Positions 32,925 through 42,963 of a stretch of DNA of 64,000 nucleotides are shown here, piece after piece (within the stretch, counting starts at the first letter, position 1; each line of letters begins with the position of its first letter). The stretch is taken from positions 174,148,501-174,212,500 of the forward strand of contig CM065809.1 of assembly GCA_033398695.1 (NCBI GenBank). Direction: 5' to 3'. The DNA comes from Orobanche coerulescens. Lineage: Eukaryota > Streptophyta > Magnoliopsida > Lamiales > Orobanchaceae. A program made the translations under genes and the position numbers. Below the pieces are notes generated by a model. The model made no database searches. It was not told where the DNA came from and saw only the letters and a program-made list of their open reading frames with translations.

Positions 32925-34191
32925 TGTGGAATCGACAATAAAGCTCTGATTTCGGCTGGGTGGGCCTATTAGGACGAGATGCAGGCCACTCGATAACCCT
33001 GTTCATCTTATCTTCAACTGCTTCCAAAACCTGAGCTCTCCTCATTGTTAGTGGGCTGTATTGGTCAAATCTTGGTCGCCTTAGAACGGTATCGCTCTTC
33101 TTTCGGTCTATTTTTCCCCACGGCATTTCCTCCCGAGGTAAATTTCCTTGAAAGGTGTACTCCTCGCGCCGTATCAATCTGCTAGACCCCCTTTCCCCAT
33201 CTTCGGGCTTTTCTTGCAATTCTTCCATATCCTTCTCGGTTTCCTCTACATTAATGTATTTCGAACATCGGGCTAAGACCTCGTCATATGTTCTGGATGG
33301 TTTTTTAGCTAATGAGGTGCGTAGCAATCCAGGCCTTAGTCCCTGCGTCAAGGCACTGGTTTTTACCTCTTCCGACGACGAGGATACCTCCAGACATGCC
33401 TTTGTAAATCGTGTCACATAAGCTCTCAGCGCTTCTCCGGAGTACTGCTTGATACTGAACAAGGACATGAAGGTCTTTTGGTGTGCCCTGGCGCTTGCAA
33501 AGTGAGTCAAGAACGCAGAGATGAAAGTTTTGAAGCTAGTGATTGACCCAGGGGGTATCTGGTGGAACCAATCCTGAGCTGACTCTGTCAGCGTAGCTAG
33601 GAATACTCTGCAACTCACGGCATCCGAATATCGATGTAGTACCGCCATGTTTTTGAAGCGGTATAAATGTCGGGTAGGATCTGAGAGTCCATCGTAGGTG
33701 AAGGTGACAGCCCTAAACCCATATGGGAGCTCGGCCTGCAGTATGCCTTCTGAGAAGGGATGGCCTGGATGACTCTCTATGTCCTTCCCCGCAACCCTCT
33801 GTCGCAACTCCTCCAGCTCATCTTGCATACTGGATATCAAGGGATCCAGCGTTCTTTCGTGTCTAGATCGCTCCCATATTCTTGGATAACTCTCCCCATG
33901 CTCTTCCTGCTGATCAATTTCCTCCGGCCCATCCGAAAGGATGTGTATTACTTTTCGTGGTATTCTTTGTTTTTCGACCTCCCGACTCTTCTGGATCGCA
34001 TTGGCAATTATGTCGGCTAAGGCTTCCTTCGTCAGTGTGATTGTGCTTGGTGCGGCTTCTTCTACTGGGGTGACGGGTGTTTTTTCCAGAGTCGATTCTC
34101 CACCCGCAGCTGCTAGTTCCTCTTCTAAATTTCGGGGTATCAGCTCCCCTATTTTCTTCTGGTTCATTTCTTCCGCCATTACTGACCTCAC
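32824..34191 (-). CDS. Gag of element II
   Basis: A 455-residue open frame from an ATG close to the primer site. The N-terminus is acidic/polar. The retrotransposon gag core shows YDGLSDPTRHLYRFKNMA, VFLATLTESAQDWFHQIP and SFKTFISAFLTHFA, then FSIKQYSGEALRAYVTRF. Near the C-terminus a Tat-type zinc motif reads YCRFHNDYGHKTDECKHF. The last residues run into a changed frame near 32870, so the C-terminus is altered, but the domain is otherwise complete. It would assemble particles in trans if translated. The start at 34191 is the first ATG downstream of the primer site. Confidence 0.85.
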   Translation of the reverse strand: MRSVMAEEMNQKKIGELIPRNLEEELAAAGGESTLEKTPVTPVEEAAPSTITLTKEALADIIANAIQKSREVEKQRIPRKVIHILSDGPEEIDQQEEHGESYPRIWERSRHERTLDPLISSMQDELEELRQRVAGKDIESHPGHPFSEGILQAELPYGFRAVTFTYDGLSDPTRHLYRFKNMAVLHRYSDAVSCRVFLATLTESAQDWFHQIPPGSITSFKTFISAFLTHFASARAHQKTFMSLFSIKQYSGEALRAYVTRFTKACLEVSSSSEEVKTSALTQGLRPGLLRTSLAKKPSRTYDEVLARCSKYINVEETEKDMEELQEKPEDGERGSSRLIRREEYTFQGNLPREEMPWGKIDRKKSDTVLRRPRFDQYSPLTMRRAQVLEAVEDKMNRVIEWPASRPNRPTQPKSELYCRFHNDYGHKTDECKHFKDEIERLVRASPSGVHCSPS

Positions 34192-34220
34192 GTCTCAGCT
34201 CAAAGTGACTCTATGTCACA

Positions 34221-34239
34221 CTTCCCACAGACGGCACCA
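34221..34239 (-). other. Primer-binding site of element II
   Basis: On the minus strand TGGTGCCGTCTGTGGGAAG, two bases inside the 5' LTR, the form usual in Tat elements. Confidence 0.8.
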
Positions 34240-34241
34240 CT

Positions 34242-34918
34242 TGATGTAACCGAGCTGATCGGCCACCAAGAACCGGGTTAATCTTAGAAGTTTAGCTAAG
34301 AAAACCCGAAATGTATGAAGTATTGCCTTTTTCTCTCTCTCTCTCTGAAATATGCTGTAATCTCCAGAATTCTCTCCTTGAATGAAAACCCCCCTCTCCC
34401 TTTTATAGAAGGGAGAGGTGCATATTCTCTAAGATCTTCCCTGATTTTTAGAGAAGATCCCGGATATCCAGGGATTCAGGCTGCGATTTCCCATCCCTAG
34501 ATTTCTGGGATTGCAGAGTATGAGCTCTCAGTCCCCGAATCTCAGGGATTCTGTCAGGTGAGTCAGGATCTCCTTTCCCGAGAGTTCGACCTTCATAAGC
34601 CCGGAGGCCTTAGGTCGGCTCATATAAAGGATTACTTAGGTCGGGACATTCTTATTCAAATCCGTAGGTCGGAGAGACCTTTAAGGTCGGCAACCTTTTA
34701 ATAGATGTCAGAGGTCAGCGGGGCCTACGAGGTCGGCGCCCTTTTATCTGAGGTTATAGATCGGAGGACTCTGAGGTCGGCATCCTCTTGTCTGAGAACC
34801 TAGGTCGGACTTTATTACTCTAAGAAAATCCTTCTTTACTAAGAGGTCGATACCTCGGCTTATATTGGTCCATATTTTAAACCGGGTTTTCAGGGAGCGT
34901 ACATTCGTCATCCTATCA
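34242..34918 (-). repeat. 5' LTR of element II
   Basis: 677 bp. TATA box TATAAAA (minus) at 34401-34407. Upstream of it on the minus strand lie about ten AGGTCGG/GAGGTCGG words (34610-34810). Followed by TSD GGTTG. Confidence 0.93.
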
Positions 34919-34923
34919 GGTTG

Positions 34924-37531
34924 ATACTTTCCCCCCTAATGTCGGGAATGATACTGTCTTACAATATCAATCTTTTTCATATCACCCATCAATACTTCAG
35001 GTATTGTCATCAAGAGGACCATACCCGACATATTTTAATATTCATTTTGGAGACATAAAGGGGGATATGTACACTAAGTTACTTGTCGGAATTCAAAATA
35101 ATGCACTTTTATCGATATCAAATCATAAATTATTCAAATATGTAAACTTTAAGTTTACTGTGATGATGTTTCGAATTCAAAATAAGAATAAGACAACTAT
35201 GTCAACCTCAAATTCGTTCTTGAATGAGTTTTTGACATAAGCAACCTTTATTTTATTGAATTCTTAATTCGATAATCTACTTTAGAAGATATCAATAATA
35301 TTCTATCTTTAAACATTAAAAGATAGTAGTAGTTCCTCCTTCACGGAGAATTTTCAGGGGCCTTTATTTTTCTCAACTGCATATTTATACTTTATCAATG
35401 ATACAAGTATCATCATCAATATTATATGTAATAACTATCGTTATTATTCTTCATGCAGAAGAAAGTGCAATGATTCTTATGCAATTAATCCAACATCTAT
35501 ATAATGTTGAGGAAAATTGGTCAACTCAAATAATTTTAAGTATATAAATGTAGTTCAGGACATTCGCTAGTAATTTATGATATTTAGCATACATCATGTG
35601 ATAATTTGTACTAATATATCTTCAGGATATATATATCATAAATAAACATGTAGTTAAATAAAATATAAATATGCTATAAATAGACTTTAACATTCAACGT
35701 ATAGTTTTAAACACGGAAATATTCAAAGCATTGGGATTAGTAGACTTTTGGTCTAATAAGTGGTGAATTTTCTACGTCATTCACATTGATAATTTCTCTA
35801 ATACATTTGTCTCACTTATTATCGCGGAATCATACATATTTCAAGCGATAGTTTAGAAATCCATAAATTTATCGATACTTAGAAGATAATGGTGCATAAT
35901 CTTCAACCCTGTAAGGAGAAATTAGTGGTTCTTCAGGAACTGTCAATAAATTTAGCACTATCTTTTTTTTCGACACGGAAAGTATCATTTATTTCTAAAG
36001 ATATCATGCATATTTGCACTTTGATGAAACAATAAATCATGACCACTATTTAATCCCAAGAACTTGGCATTCGATTCACAAAAGGAACAAATAAGATAAG
36101 CCAAGAATTTGAATGATGCAAATATCTTCAGGATATTTGACCTTTTTATCACTAATTATATAGCAACGATCAATTCAAATCATACTTCAGGTATGACATC
36201 ATATCTCATATTGATAAAAACTCACAATATATCATAAGAAATAATAAAATATTAAACTACACAATATATAAGATTAGATATTGACATATAATCTTAAGAT
36301 TGTCATTTTCGTGTCCTTATCATTAATAGTTGATAATATCCACTCCACGGGATAAAATTTATCGGTAATTATCCCTGCAAGGATAAACTCTAAATTTTAT
36401 CTACTTCAGGAAATAAAATTTGAGCCATGTAATATTGAAGTTTTTAATTTAATATTATTCACTTCCGGTAACAACTTGATAGGAATATTCGACCACTCAC
36501 TAATCTTGCTACCATTGGAGCATAATCGGATTATGATTGTGGAGTATATCATATCTTGTACAATCTCGATAGAGAATATTCTCAAATCATAAGAATATTT
36601 TTTATTTGAGATATAAGTTATATTTTCCTTCACGGATAATATCATGCTACATCAAGAGCATAATGATTTAATTATGCTATTATATTTATAAGTAACAAAT
36701 CAATAATCTTCAGGAATATTGTATCATCACATAATTCATGTATAAATAAGAATTATTCATTTAGATTAGTAATATTCTTCAAGAATATTACAATTAATTG
36801 TGCTACTTCGGGAGCAATAATTTTAAGATCCATAACTGAATATACAAAGGAAAATAAAATAGTACGAGAATTAAAAGGCTCGGAATAAATAAATTAAAAT
36901 AGTTGCTTCTTCAAGAGCACTTACAATATTCTTCAGGAATGTTATTTTGTATTTTTCATTAGGAATTTACACAAATTATTAAATCTCATAGTGTTCTTCA
37001 AGAACACATCATATTCAACTAGAATATGATGAGATAACGTTGTGCTTCTTTAAGAACTACAACAAATCTTTTATCTTAATAATATTTATCTGGATTATTA
37101 AGTATTGTTGAATCGTGTTTCTTCTGGAAAAAAAGAGGAATATGATTTGATAATAAATTTCGAGTTCATCATATATATTATTTATATATGATGCACACAA
37201 AAATATAAAATTTAATAACTAAAGAATATATATTTTTCCTCGAAATCATCATATGCAAGAAAGTTTTTGAAGGAGTAAATAGAATTACTACCATTCACCA
37301 ATGTAAAAAAAATGCTCGAATTTCTTTTTTATATATGCAGTACGTTTTAGAATCCGATCTTCACCGTTGAATTTGTAGATCCGTTTGTTAGGAAGATACT
37401 GTAAAAATTTCATGCTGATCCGACGGTTAACAAAGCAGGAATCGCGATTCTTGCGCAGTCTTGCACTGTAGAAAATCTGCTCGTGTTTTTTTTCGAAAAT
37501 CAGAGAGAAATAAAAATTTTACTGGTAGAAT
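34924..37531. repeat. Right interior of element I, dense micro-hairpin series
   Basis: Inverted repeats with five-base loops: 34990-35006 (arm CAATAC, TTCAG), 35336-35348 (CTCC, TTCAC), 35614-35632 (ATATATC, TTCAG), 35928-35940 (GTTC, TTCAG), 36119-36139 (CAAATATC, TTCAG), 36180-36196 (TCATAC, TTCAG), 36701-36721 (8-bp arms, one mismatch, TTCAG), 36769-36791 (GTAATATTC, TTCAA), 36925-36943 (7-bp arms, one wobble, TTCAG), 36991-37007 (GTGTTC, TTCAA). Other loops: 36369-36386, 36392-36421 (9-bp arms, containing TTCAG), 37008-37030 (ATCATATTC, loop AACTA), 37039-37063, 37075-37102. No protein frame. Confidence 0.8.
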
Positions 37532-37546
37532 ATCGTGCTGATAACG
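37531..37546 (-). other. Primer-binding site region of element I
   Basis: On the minus strand the LTR is followed by CGTTATCAGCACGATA; TATCAGCAC resembles the TATCAGAGC core of tRNA-iMet primer sites. Confidence 0.55.
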
Positions 37547-37702
37547 TGTTATAAACATCGAAAGAAAGAGAAAAATATTAGAGAAGATGGAGACACCAAT
37601 GAAATTGTGTGTATCATTAGCCATAGACTCTATTTATAGGTACACATTTAGGGTTTCAGGGGCATATTAGTCATTCATCAAATATATGACTTATTTACAA
37701 CA
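37547..37702 (-). repeat. 5' LTR of element I
   Basis: 156 bp, same ends as 10931-11093. TATA box on minus at 37630-37638. Followed by TSD AGAAT. Confidence 0.9.
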
Positions 37703-37707
37703 AGAAT

Positions 37708-38631
37708 TATATATTTTACCTATTCATCTGAAATTAAAAGTTCCTATAAATTTACAAATAAAAATATATAAATATACAATACATAAGTAGCATTGATCAC
37801 AAACGCCTTACAATAATTTATTAATAAATTTAAAAAGTTGTGTGTTTAGTGATAACTATAGTTATTTTATGAACTTTTATACTTTTTTCTCAAAAAACTA
37901 ACTTCTATATTTTAAATCACTATATAATATATGATTAATTTTTAATATATAAATATATGATTTGTGTAATCGAGCATATATTATGTATTGTATATTTGTT
38001 ATAAATAAGGATTTAAAACATAAAATCTAAAAATTATTTAATGAATAATTCTAATAATTATTTTGATAAGATTAACAAATAAAATTAATATATCATAAAC
38101 AAGAACTAATTTTTTTTTTGCAATCTATGAAAAAATAATGAAACTATAGGCTTAAACAAATCCAAAAGTAAAAGAGAGAAATTATCTTAGTCTTTGTACA
38201 ACCGGTCTTTTTTTTGGGGGGGGGGGCATAAATACCACGACCGGTGACCATCAGCAGATGTCGTCGCCTGATCGACTGTAGATTTTTTTTTTAGCATGAC
38301 GCCGCCAACACTCTTCACTGGTCGAAAGCAGGTAGACAGCGATATTTTTTTAGACACGCGCGCGAGCTATATATAAATGTCAATCTTGAGTTTTTCGTGT
38401 GTCATTTCTGTGTGGCTTATTTAGTGGCTGGTCATTTTTTAATTTATTAAATATTTTAAGTATATATGGAAATTGAAATATATTTATTTCTAAAATATCA
38501 TAATCTACGGCACCTAAATTATGAGTTGCTCACATGTATGTTGGATTTCTATATTATAATAATTAATATATATTTATTTTTATAGTTTTCATGTATTATA
38601 CTGACATTGTACTAGTAATGAACTAATTATT
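37708..38631. other. AT-rich intergenic stretch
   Basis: No gene. A junction of about eight T and eleven G occurs at 38208-38226, between two ACCGGT palindromes (38200 and 38250 region). A GC-richer island at 38230-38370 ends in TATATATAAAT, promoter-like but without a downstream frame. Confidence 0.5.
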
Positions 38632-38736
38632 GGTCTGTTTGTTTTCCTTTAAATCTGACTTATAATTCAGAAAAAGTACCTACAGAGTTACTTATTTCTG
38701 ACTTATAAGTAACTTATAAGGTTACCCAAACAGACC
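38632..38736. mobile_element. Small MITE-like element
   Basis: Ends GGTCTGTTTG and CAAACAGACC are inverted; the inner sequence contains further inverted ACTTATAAG blocks. 105 bp. The GGTCTGTTTG terminus is common in hAT- and Harbinger-type MITEs; I could not read a clear target duplication. Confidence 0.6.
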
Positions 38737-39096
38737 CTATATGGCCTGTTATCTTTGATTCTAGAAATAGTATTCACACATATTTCACTTTTGTTGGTTA
38801 TCTACTATATCAATATTATACTTAAAATCAATTCAAATAAATTCTGAAAATATTGCCTTAAATTTTGTTACACTATACAAAATTAATAATAATTTTGGGT
38901 TAAAATTTTCCTATTTGCAAATGCGTGAAATTATATCCGGTTTCTCATTTTACCAATATATTTTTTAAAAATTATCAAACATAATTCTATTAAAAATCAA
39001 TAATGAGAGCCATGATTTTTTTTAAAAAAAAATATGTATAATTAATATCACTGTATTCTCTTTTTTTTAGTTGTATCATTTGATTAGAACGAATAT

Positions 39097-39112
39097 TACT
39101 CCCTCCATCCTG
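39097..39112. mobile_element. Single Stowaway/mariner-like terminus
   Basis: TA followed by CTCCCTCCATCC, the Stowaway terminal consensus with its TA target. No matching second end was found nearby, so it is a fragment. Confidence 0.5.
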
Positions 39113-39141
39113 AAATATAAACTCTCTTTCTATTTTTACGA

Positions 39142-39165
39142 GGCTTTACGAATCCGTGCATTGCA
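39142..39165 (-). mobile_element. Possible decayed Helitron 3' end
   Basis: On the minus strand the stem CCGGTGCAATGCACGG resembles the terminal hairpin of plant Helitrons (compare 10861-10876), but the following bases end CTCGT rather than CTRRT. Confidence 0.3.
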
Positions 39166-41100
39166 CCGGCTGTGATTTTGGTTGAATATGTACGTGGTTT
39201 GGACGTGATGTTGGTGCACATGGTTGAATACTTGTTTCAAGATTGCGTCGGATTTTGTTTGTTGCTTTTTGAGAAGATTATAACCTTTTTTTTAATGTTT
39301 GTAATATAATTAAGTTTTATATAATTAGTTATATGTAATGTATTGGGATTATTTTAGTTGATATGTGCTTGATGTTTCATAATAGAGTATTGGTCTTAGA
39401 TGGCCCATATTCAATACAAAGTAATTGGGCTTTGTTATGTGATGTGGCCCATTGTCCATTTATTTCTCCCAAGTTTTTGTATATCAATTGTGTTAGTTTA
39501 TATGTTTTAACAAAATCCCGTAGTTATAATTTCGACCAATATTAAGATCGATCAATATAACACTTATGTATAATATTTCCGTCTTAATATGCATTTCATA
39601 AATCATAAATGATACAAAACTGCACTCTCCATAACTCGTTATTGTAGTTAAGTAACATCTTCCTAATGTCGCAAAAGGTAAATCTGCAAATTTAACTACT
39701 CTTGGCCTTCGTAATGACTGCCGTAATCATCTTTCATCACCTAACAATCTGCATCATTGTTAGAAGATGATGATGGCAAATGTATAGTAACATTTGATGT
39801 TGTCGAATCAGGTATTAATAGTATCAACCTCATTGTTTTTTCTTGTTGTGAGTTGCTTTGAAACACGCTTGCCTTAATTTTCTGGTGCTTAACTGGAGTG
39901 GTAAATCGGGATTTTCTTCCATATTCTTCTTATGCCTAAAAATCAACTTTTTTTATTTGGTTATTATAATTTACAAATGACTTCGAGACAAAATTATATA
40001 CTTTTTCCTTTCTATTCATTATTCAAGGTGATATTTTTAATATGTCGAATTTTGTTATTTTAGCAAACTCTTTTAGTTTATCTGTTCAAATCAGATGTAC
40101 TAAAACTCACTGATGCGTGTGATGCACAAATATTGTATCTAAGTGTTCATCGCGTAATATTTGTGTAAATTGCCGAATATACAACAATTTATAACTAAGA
40201 CTGCCGCAGGAGATCTTTGTTGATTGTTTTAAGTATTTCCTTAATGTTTACGTAAATATAACCATTTTATTGAGTTTATAGTTTATTTCTTGTTGTTGTA
40301 TTGGTGTTTTTTTATTTTTAAAATGTTTGTAGTGTAAGTTTTAGATAATGGGTTACATTTTTCACCAAATCATGTGACGTTTTCTTTCGTTGATTTGACT
40401 ACATATCAAGCAAATAAAAATACTTTTTTTAGCCTCTCATGAGGATAACAAATTCGGTACTCATGTATATTTCCAGAACATCATTAAAATGTTACTTGAA
40501 TCGTATTATCACTTTTAGTAGACTGTCAACCCCTTCCTTTATATCCCAGAAAATCATCTTTAAAAATCTTTAAGACTCACACATTTAATATATATTCGGG
40601 ACTCAAATAAAAAGCAAGTTGAAATACCAAGGATAAAATGTACCTCATGTATAGACTTATGTGCGTGGATAATTTTTTATATTAGTCGATAAAAATTATA
40701 TTGTCATGGAAACAGACATCTCTTATAAATATTACGCCAATACGCCTTAGAATAGCAATACCTTCCATTATATGTCTCACAATTTTCATGTTTACAACTT
40801 ACTGATAATATTTGATGTTGTTGCTCCCACCCTTAATAGAATTTTTTTCTTATAATTCCACCATTAATAATCAACTAAAAAGCTTCATTCCGTATTTTCG
40901 GGTGGGGATTAATTGTTAATCCGCAAGTACCCTTCCGAGTTTCTAAACTCAGATTCAAACTTCTTTTTAAAATCTTCCCCCAAACATATCAATAGCATCT
41001 TAATGATTTTTTTAGATAAAGTCCTCATTATGCTCCCATATTCTTTCAACACATCACTGTAAACGTAAATGAAAAAAATCTTAGAAGACAGAAATTTTGT
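39166..41100. other. AT-rich region with possible gene traces
   Basis: Around 39760-39960 the minus strand stays open for a basic, Ser/Gln-rich stretch (FTTPVKHQKIKASVFQSN) that I do not recognise. Nothing else coding is supported. Confidence 0.3.
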
Positions 41101-41283
41101 TTAGTACAAACTCATTATTTTATACATACAATGAGCCACCGCCATATAATGAGACAAAAATCTTCTTCTCTTTTGGAAGTCATATTTGTAAGATGGACTA
41201 TAGTTTTGTTGTCGGGGTTGTATACCCGTTGATTTTTTGGGAGTTGCATCGATCGCGCCCGCATCCTTAATAACCTGTAACAT
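41101..41283 (-). pseudogene. Unrecognised exon-like fragment
   Basis: I do not recognise this frame. It encodes about 60 residues with GAIDATPKKSTGIQPRQQN followed by a Tyr/Lys/Arg-rich segment. The region before VIKDAGAID looks like a splice acceptor (polypyrimidine run then ACAG on the minus strand). An upstream exon candidate lies near 41350-41480. No start, no domain and no continuation are evident, so it may be a captured or decayed host exon. Confidence 0.25.
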
Positions 41284-42020
41284 GGTGCAAATGCTTAGAA
41301 TCTTTTAAAAGTAGGAAAAGGAGAAAATCACATGCGAGATCATAGATGTACATTGAGATAGTCATACTCCTCTCTCATAACACCTTTAGGATCCCTCATA
41401 GCGTGGATGACTCGTGATACGCCAACTTCTTGGGTAGTCTTGGGTGAATTCTCCAAATGCTTTGCTACGTTCTAGCTTTGACCATTCGAACAGTTTGTAC
41501 TTTTTGCTCTTCAAATTGTGTTATTTATAGTATCAAATGATGGTGGTTGAAGGGTTTGTGCATTTATTTGAAGGCAAATGAAAGGAACAAATGATTAAAT
41601 GAAGGAGAGTTGAAAAGAATTTGATAATTTAGGCACAATATGAAAGGAATTAACAATAGATACGGTTGCAATTCTTGTAAAAGCTATTTGATATGAATGA
41701 GTTTTCACTTTAAAATTGAAGTCATTAATACTCCAATCAATTAGTGACTCAATGACTACATGAACACTTCGCATGGCTCTACATTAATCTGCATATATTT
41801 TCACTTCAAAATTGGTATCATTAATACTCCCCAATCATTTTTAGGACTCAATCTTTCAATATATACGATTTCTCATAATGTTTTCCACTCAACTATTTAC
41901 ATTGATAATAATAGGAGCAAAAAGTCATATTGTCTCGAGTGCTGATTCTAGAGCGGAGACGTGTTACATAATACTATTAAACTAGCATTTAAAAAAATGC
42001 AAATCTTTCTCCTCTTTTAT
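41284..42020. repeat. AT-rich stretch with a duplicated ~40-bp segment
   Basis: The segment TTTTCACTTYAAAATTG followed by TCATTAATACTCC occurs at 41702-41740 and 41798-41837 with few differences. No gene seen. Confidence 0.6.
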
Positions 42021-42222
42021 CACATCATTTATTTCTTTTTATTTTAAGTAATACAATTGAATACCATATAATCATACACCGTCATCTCTTTCTCCTTTTT
42101 CATCTTCAAAAAATACAAGTTAATGTTATATAATACTCCTACAACATCATTTCTCTCCTTTTTATCTTTAAATAATAAAATTAAGTACTACATAACAATA
42201 CAATATCATCCATTTTTCATAC
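42021..42222. repeat. Imperfect ~60-bp tandem repeats
   Basis: Three and a part copies of a unit starting ACATCATTTCT, through CTCCTTTTTATCTT, to ATATAATAATAC-like ends, beginning near 42021, 42080, 42143 and 42203. Confidence 0.6.
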
Positions 42223-42963
42223 TTGATTTGATATCTACAATAAAGGTAAGAGTTCTTAATTCTATAAGAAATAAGTATATTCTTAATATTCACAATACTC
42301 TCGATATCCAAGATTCTGAATGCTAGAATTCTAAATTTTAATAAACAATAGCGTATACATATCCTTAAAAACTAAAATTTAGTCATCCTTTGTATATTGT
42401 CCCAAAAAAAGTATTATTTTGATCAATATCTTAGTATCCATCTCGAGAGAAGGGTAGAAGTGACCATTGGAGTTTGATTTAGGAACCAGATTTATTTTGG
42501 CAATCTTGATTAAATTTTTCAATAATAGACGGGTTGTTAAATATAAAACGAACATCATATTCTCTACATTTTGAGTAGATTAACATAATTTATTTATTTT
42601 ACAAATCAATATGAGTGGGTCAATTCTCAAAACTGTAATTAAGTTGGAGAAATGTGGAAAATACACTCCATTTTGAGTGGCACCCATCCCAAATGAAAAT
42701 ATTTTCATGTGAGGACACTTAGAAGTGAGAAGAGAAGTACAAGGTGTAAAAGGCTAATGAGAGTGCTAAGGTTTAAGGAGTTACACACACGTCTATGCGC
42801 GTCTGCCTGTCTTGTTGGACGAATCGCTTCTACTCGATTTGGGCATGGGAACGGTCCCATGGCCCATCCTGGTAGGGCTTGATGCCGCCATATCACATGG
42901 CCCATCTCAACAGGGCTTGCACGCTCCCAATTCATCTCGGCCTGGGCACAGTCCTGGTCTCGT
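42223..42963. other. Spacer before LTR G
   Basis: AT-rich to 42780, then a GC-richer 180 bp with repeated TGGCCCAT and AGGGCTTG words. No gene supported. Confidence 0.4.

Larger units (their letters stand above)
14551..34918 (-). mobile_element. Element II: Ty3/gypsy, Tat lineage, with antisense ORF
   Basis: LTRs 14551-15226 and 34242-34918 (676 and 677 bp) begin TGATGTAACCGAGC and end CTATCA. TSD GGTTG is at 14546-14550 and 34919-34923. The minus strand carries a primer site TGGTGCCGTCTGTGGGAAG (34221-34239) and a G-rich PPT beside the left LTR. Gag, protease, RT, RNase H, a second RNase H and integrase follow in order from 34191 to 29275, and an oppositely oriented ORF lies between integrase and the 3' LTR. 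The dual RNase H and the antisense ORF are Tat/Ogre/Retand traits. Excluding the insertion at 18968-28774 it is about 10.6 kb. LTRs differ at some 20-25 positions by eye. Confidence 0.92.
10931..37702 (-). mobile_element. Element I: non-coding copia-type LTR element, host of nested insertions
   Basis: LTRs at 10931-11093 and 37547-37702 begin TGTTATAAACATCG and end TATTTACAACA. The 5-bp direct repeat AGAAT flanks the whole (10926-10930 and 37703-37707), proving a single insertion now stretched to 26.8 kb. PPT and primer-site positions put it on the minus strand. After removing Cassandra and element II, about 5 kb of interior remains with no gag or pol frame. The interior next to the PPT carries the same repeat module as copia element H, so it is a non-autonomous copia relative. 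By eye the LTRs differ at roughly one position in ten, more than those of inserted element II, consistent with its being older. Confidence 0.88.

Noticed and set aside
38208..38226. T8G11 homopolymer junction as a structured regulatory site
   Set aside because: Could be a replication-slippage or sequencing feature; nothing around it supports function.
39142..41500. Autonomous Helitron with replication protein A-like exons
   Set aside because: Only a hairpin-like end and short unrecognised open stretches; no Rep or helicase motifs and no proper CTRRT end.
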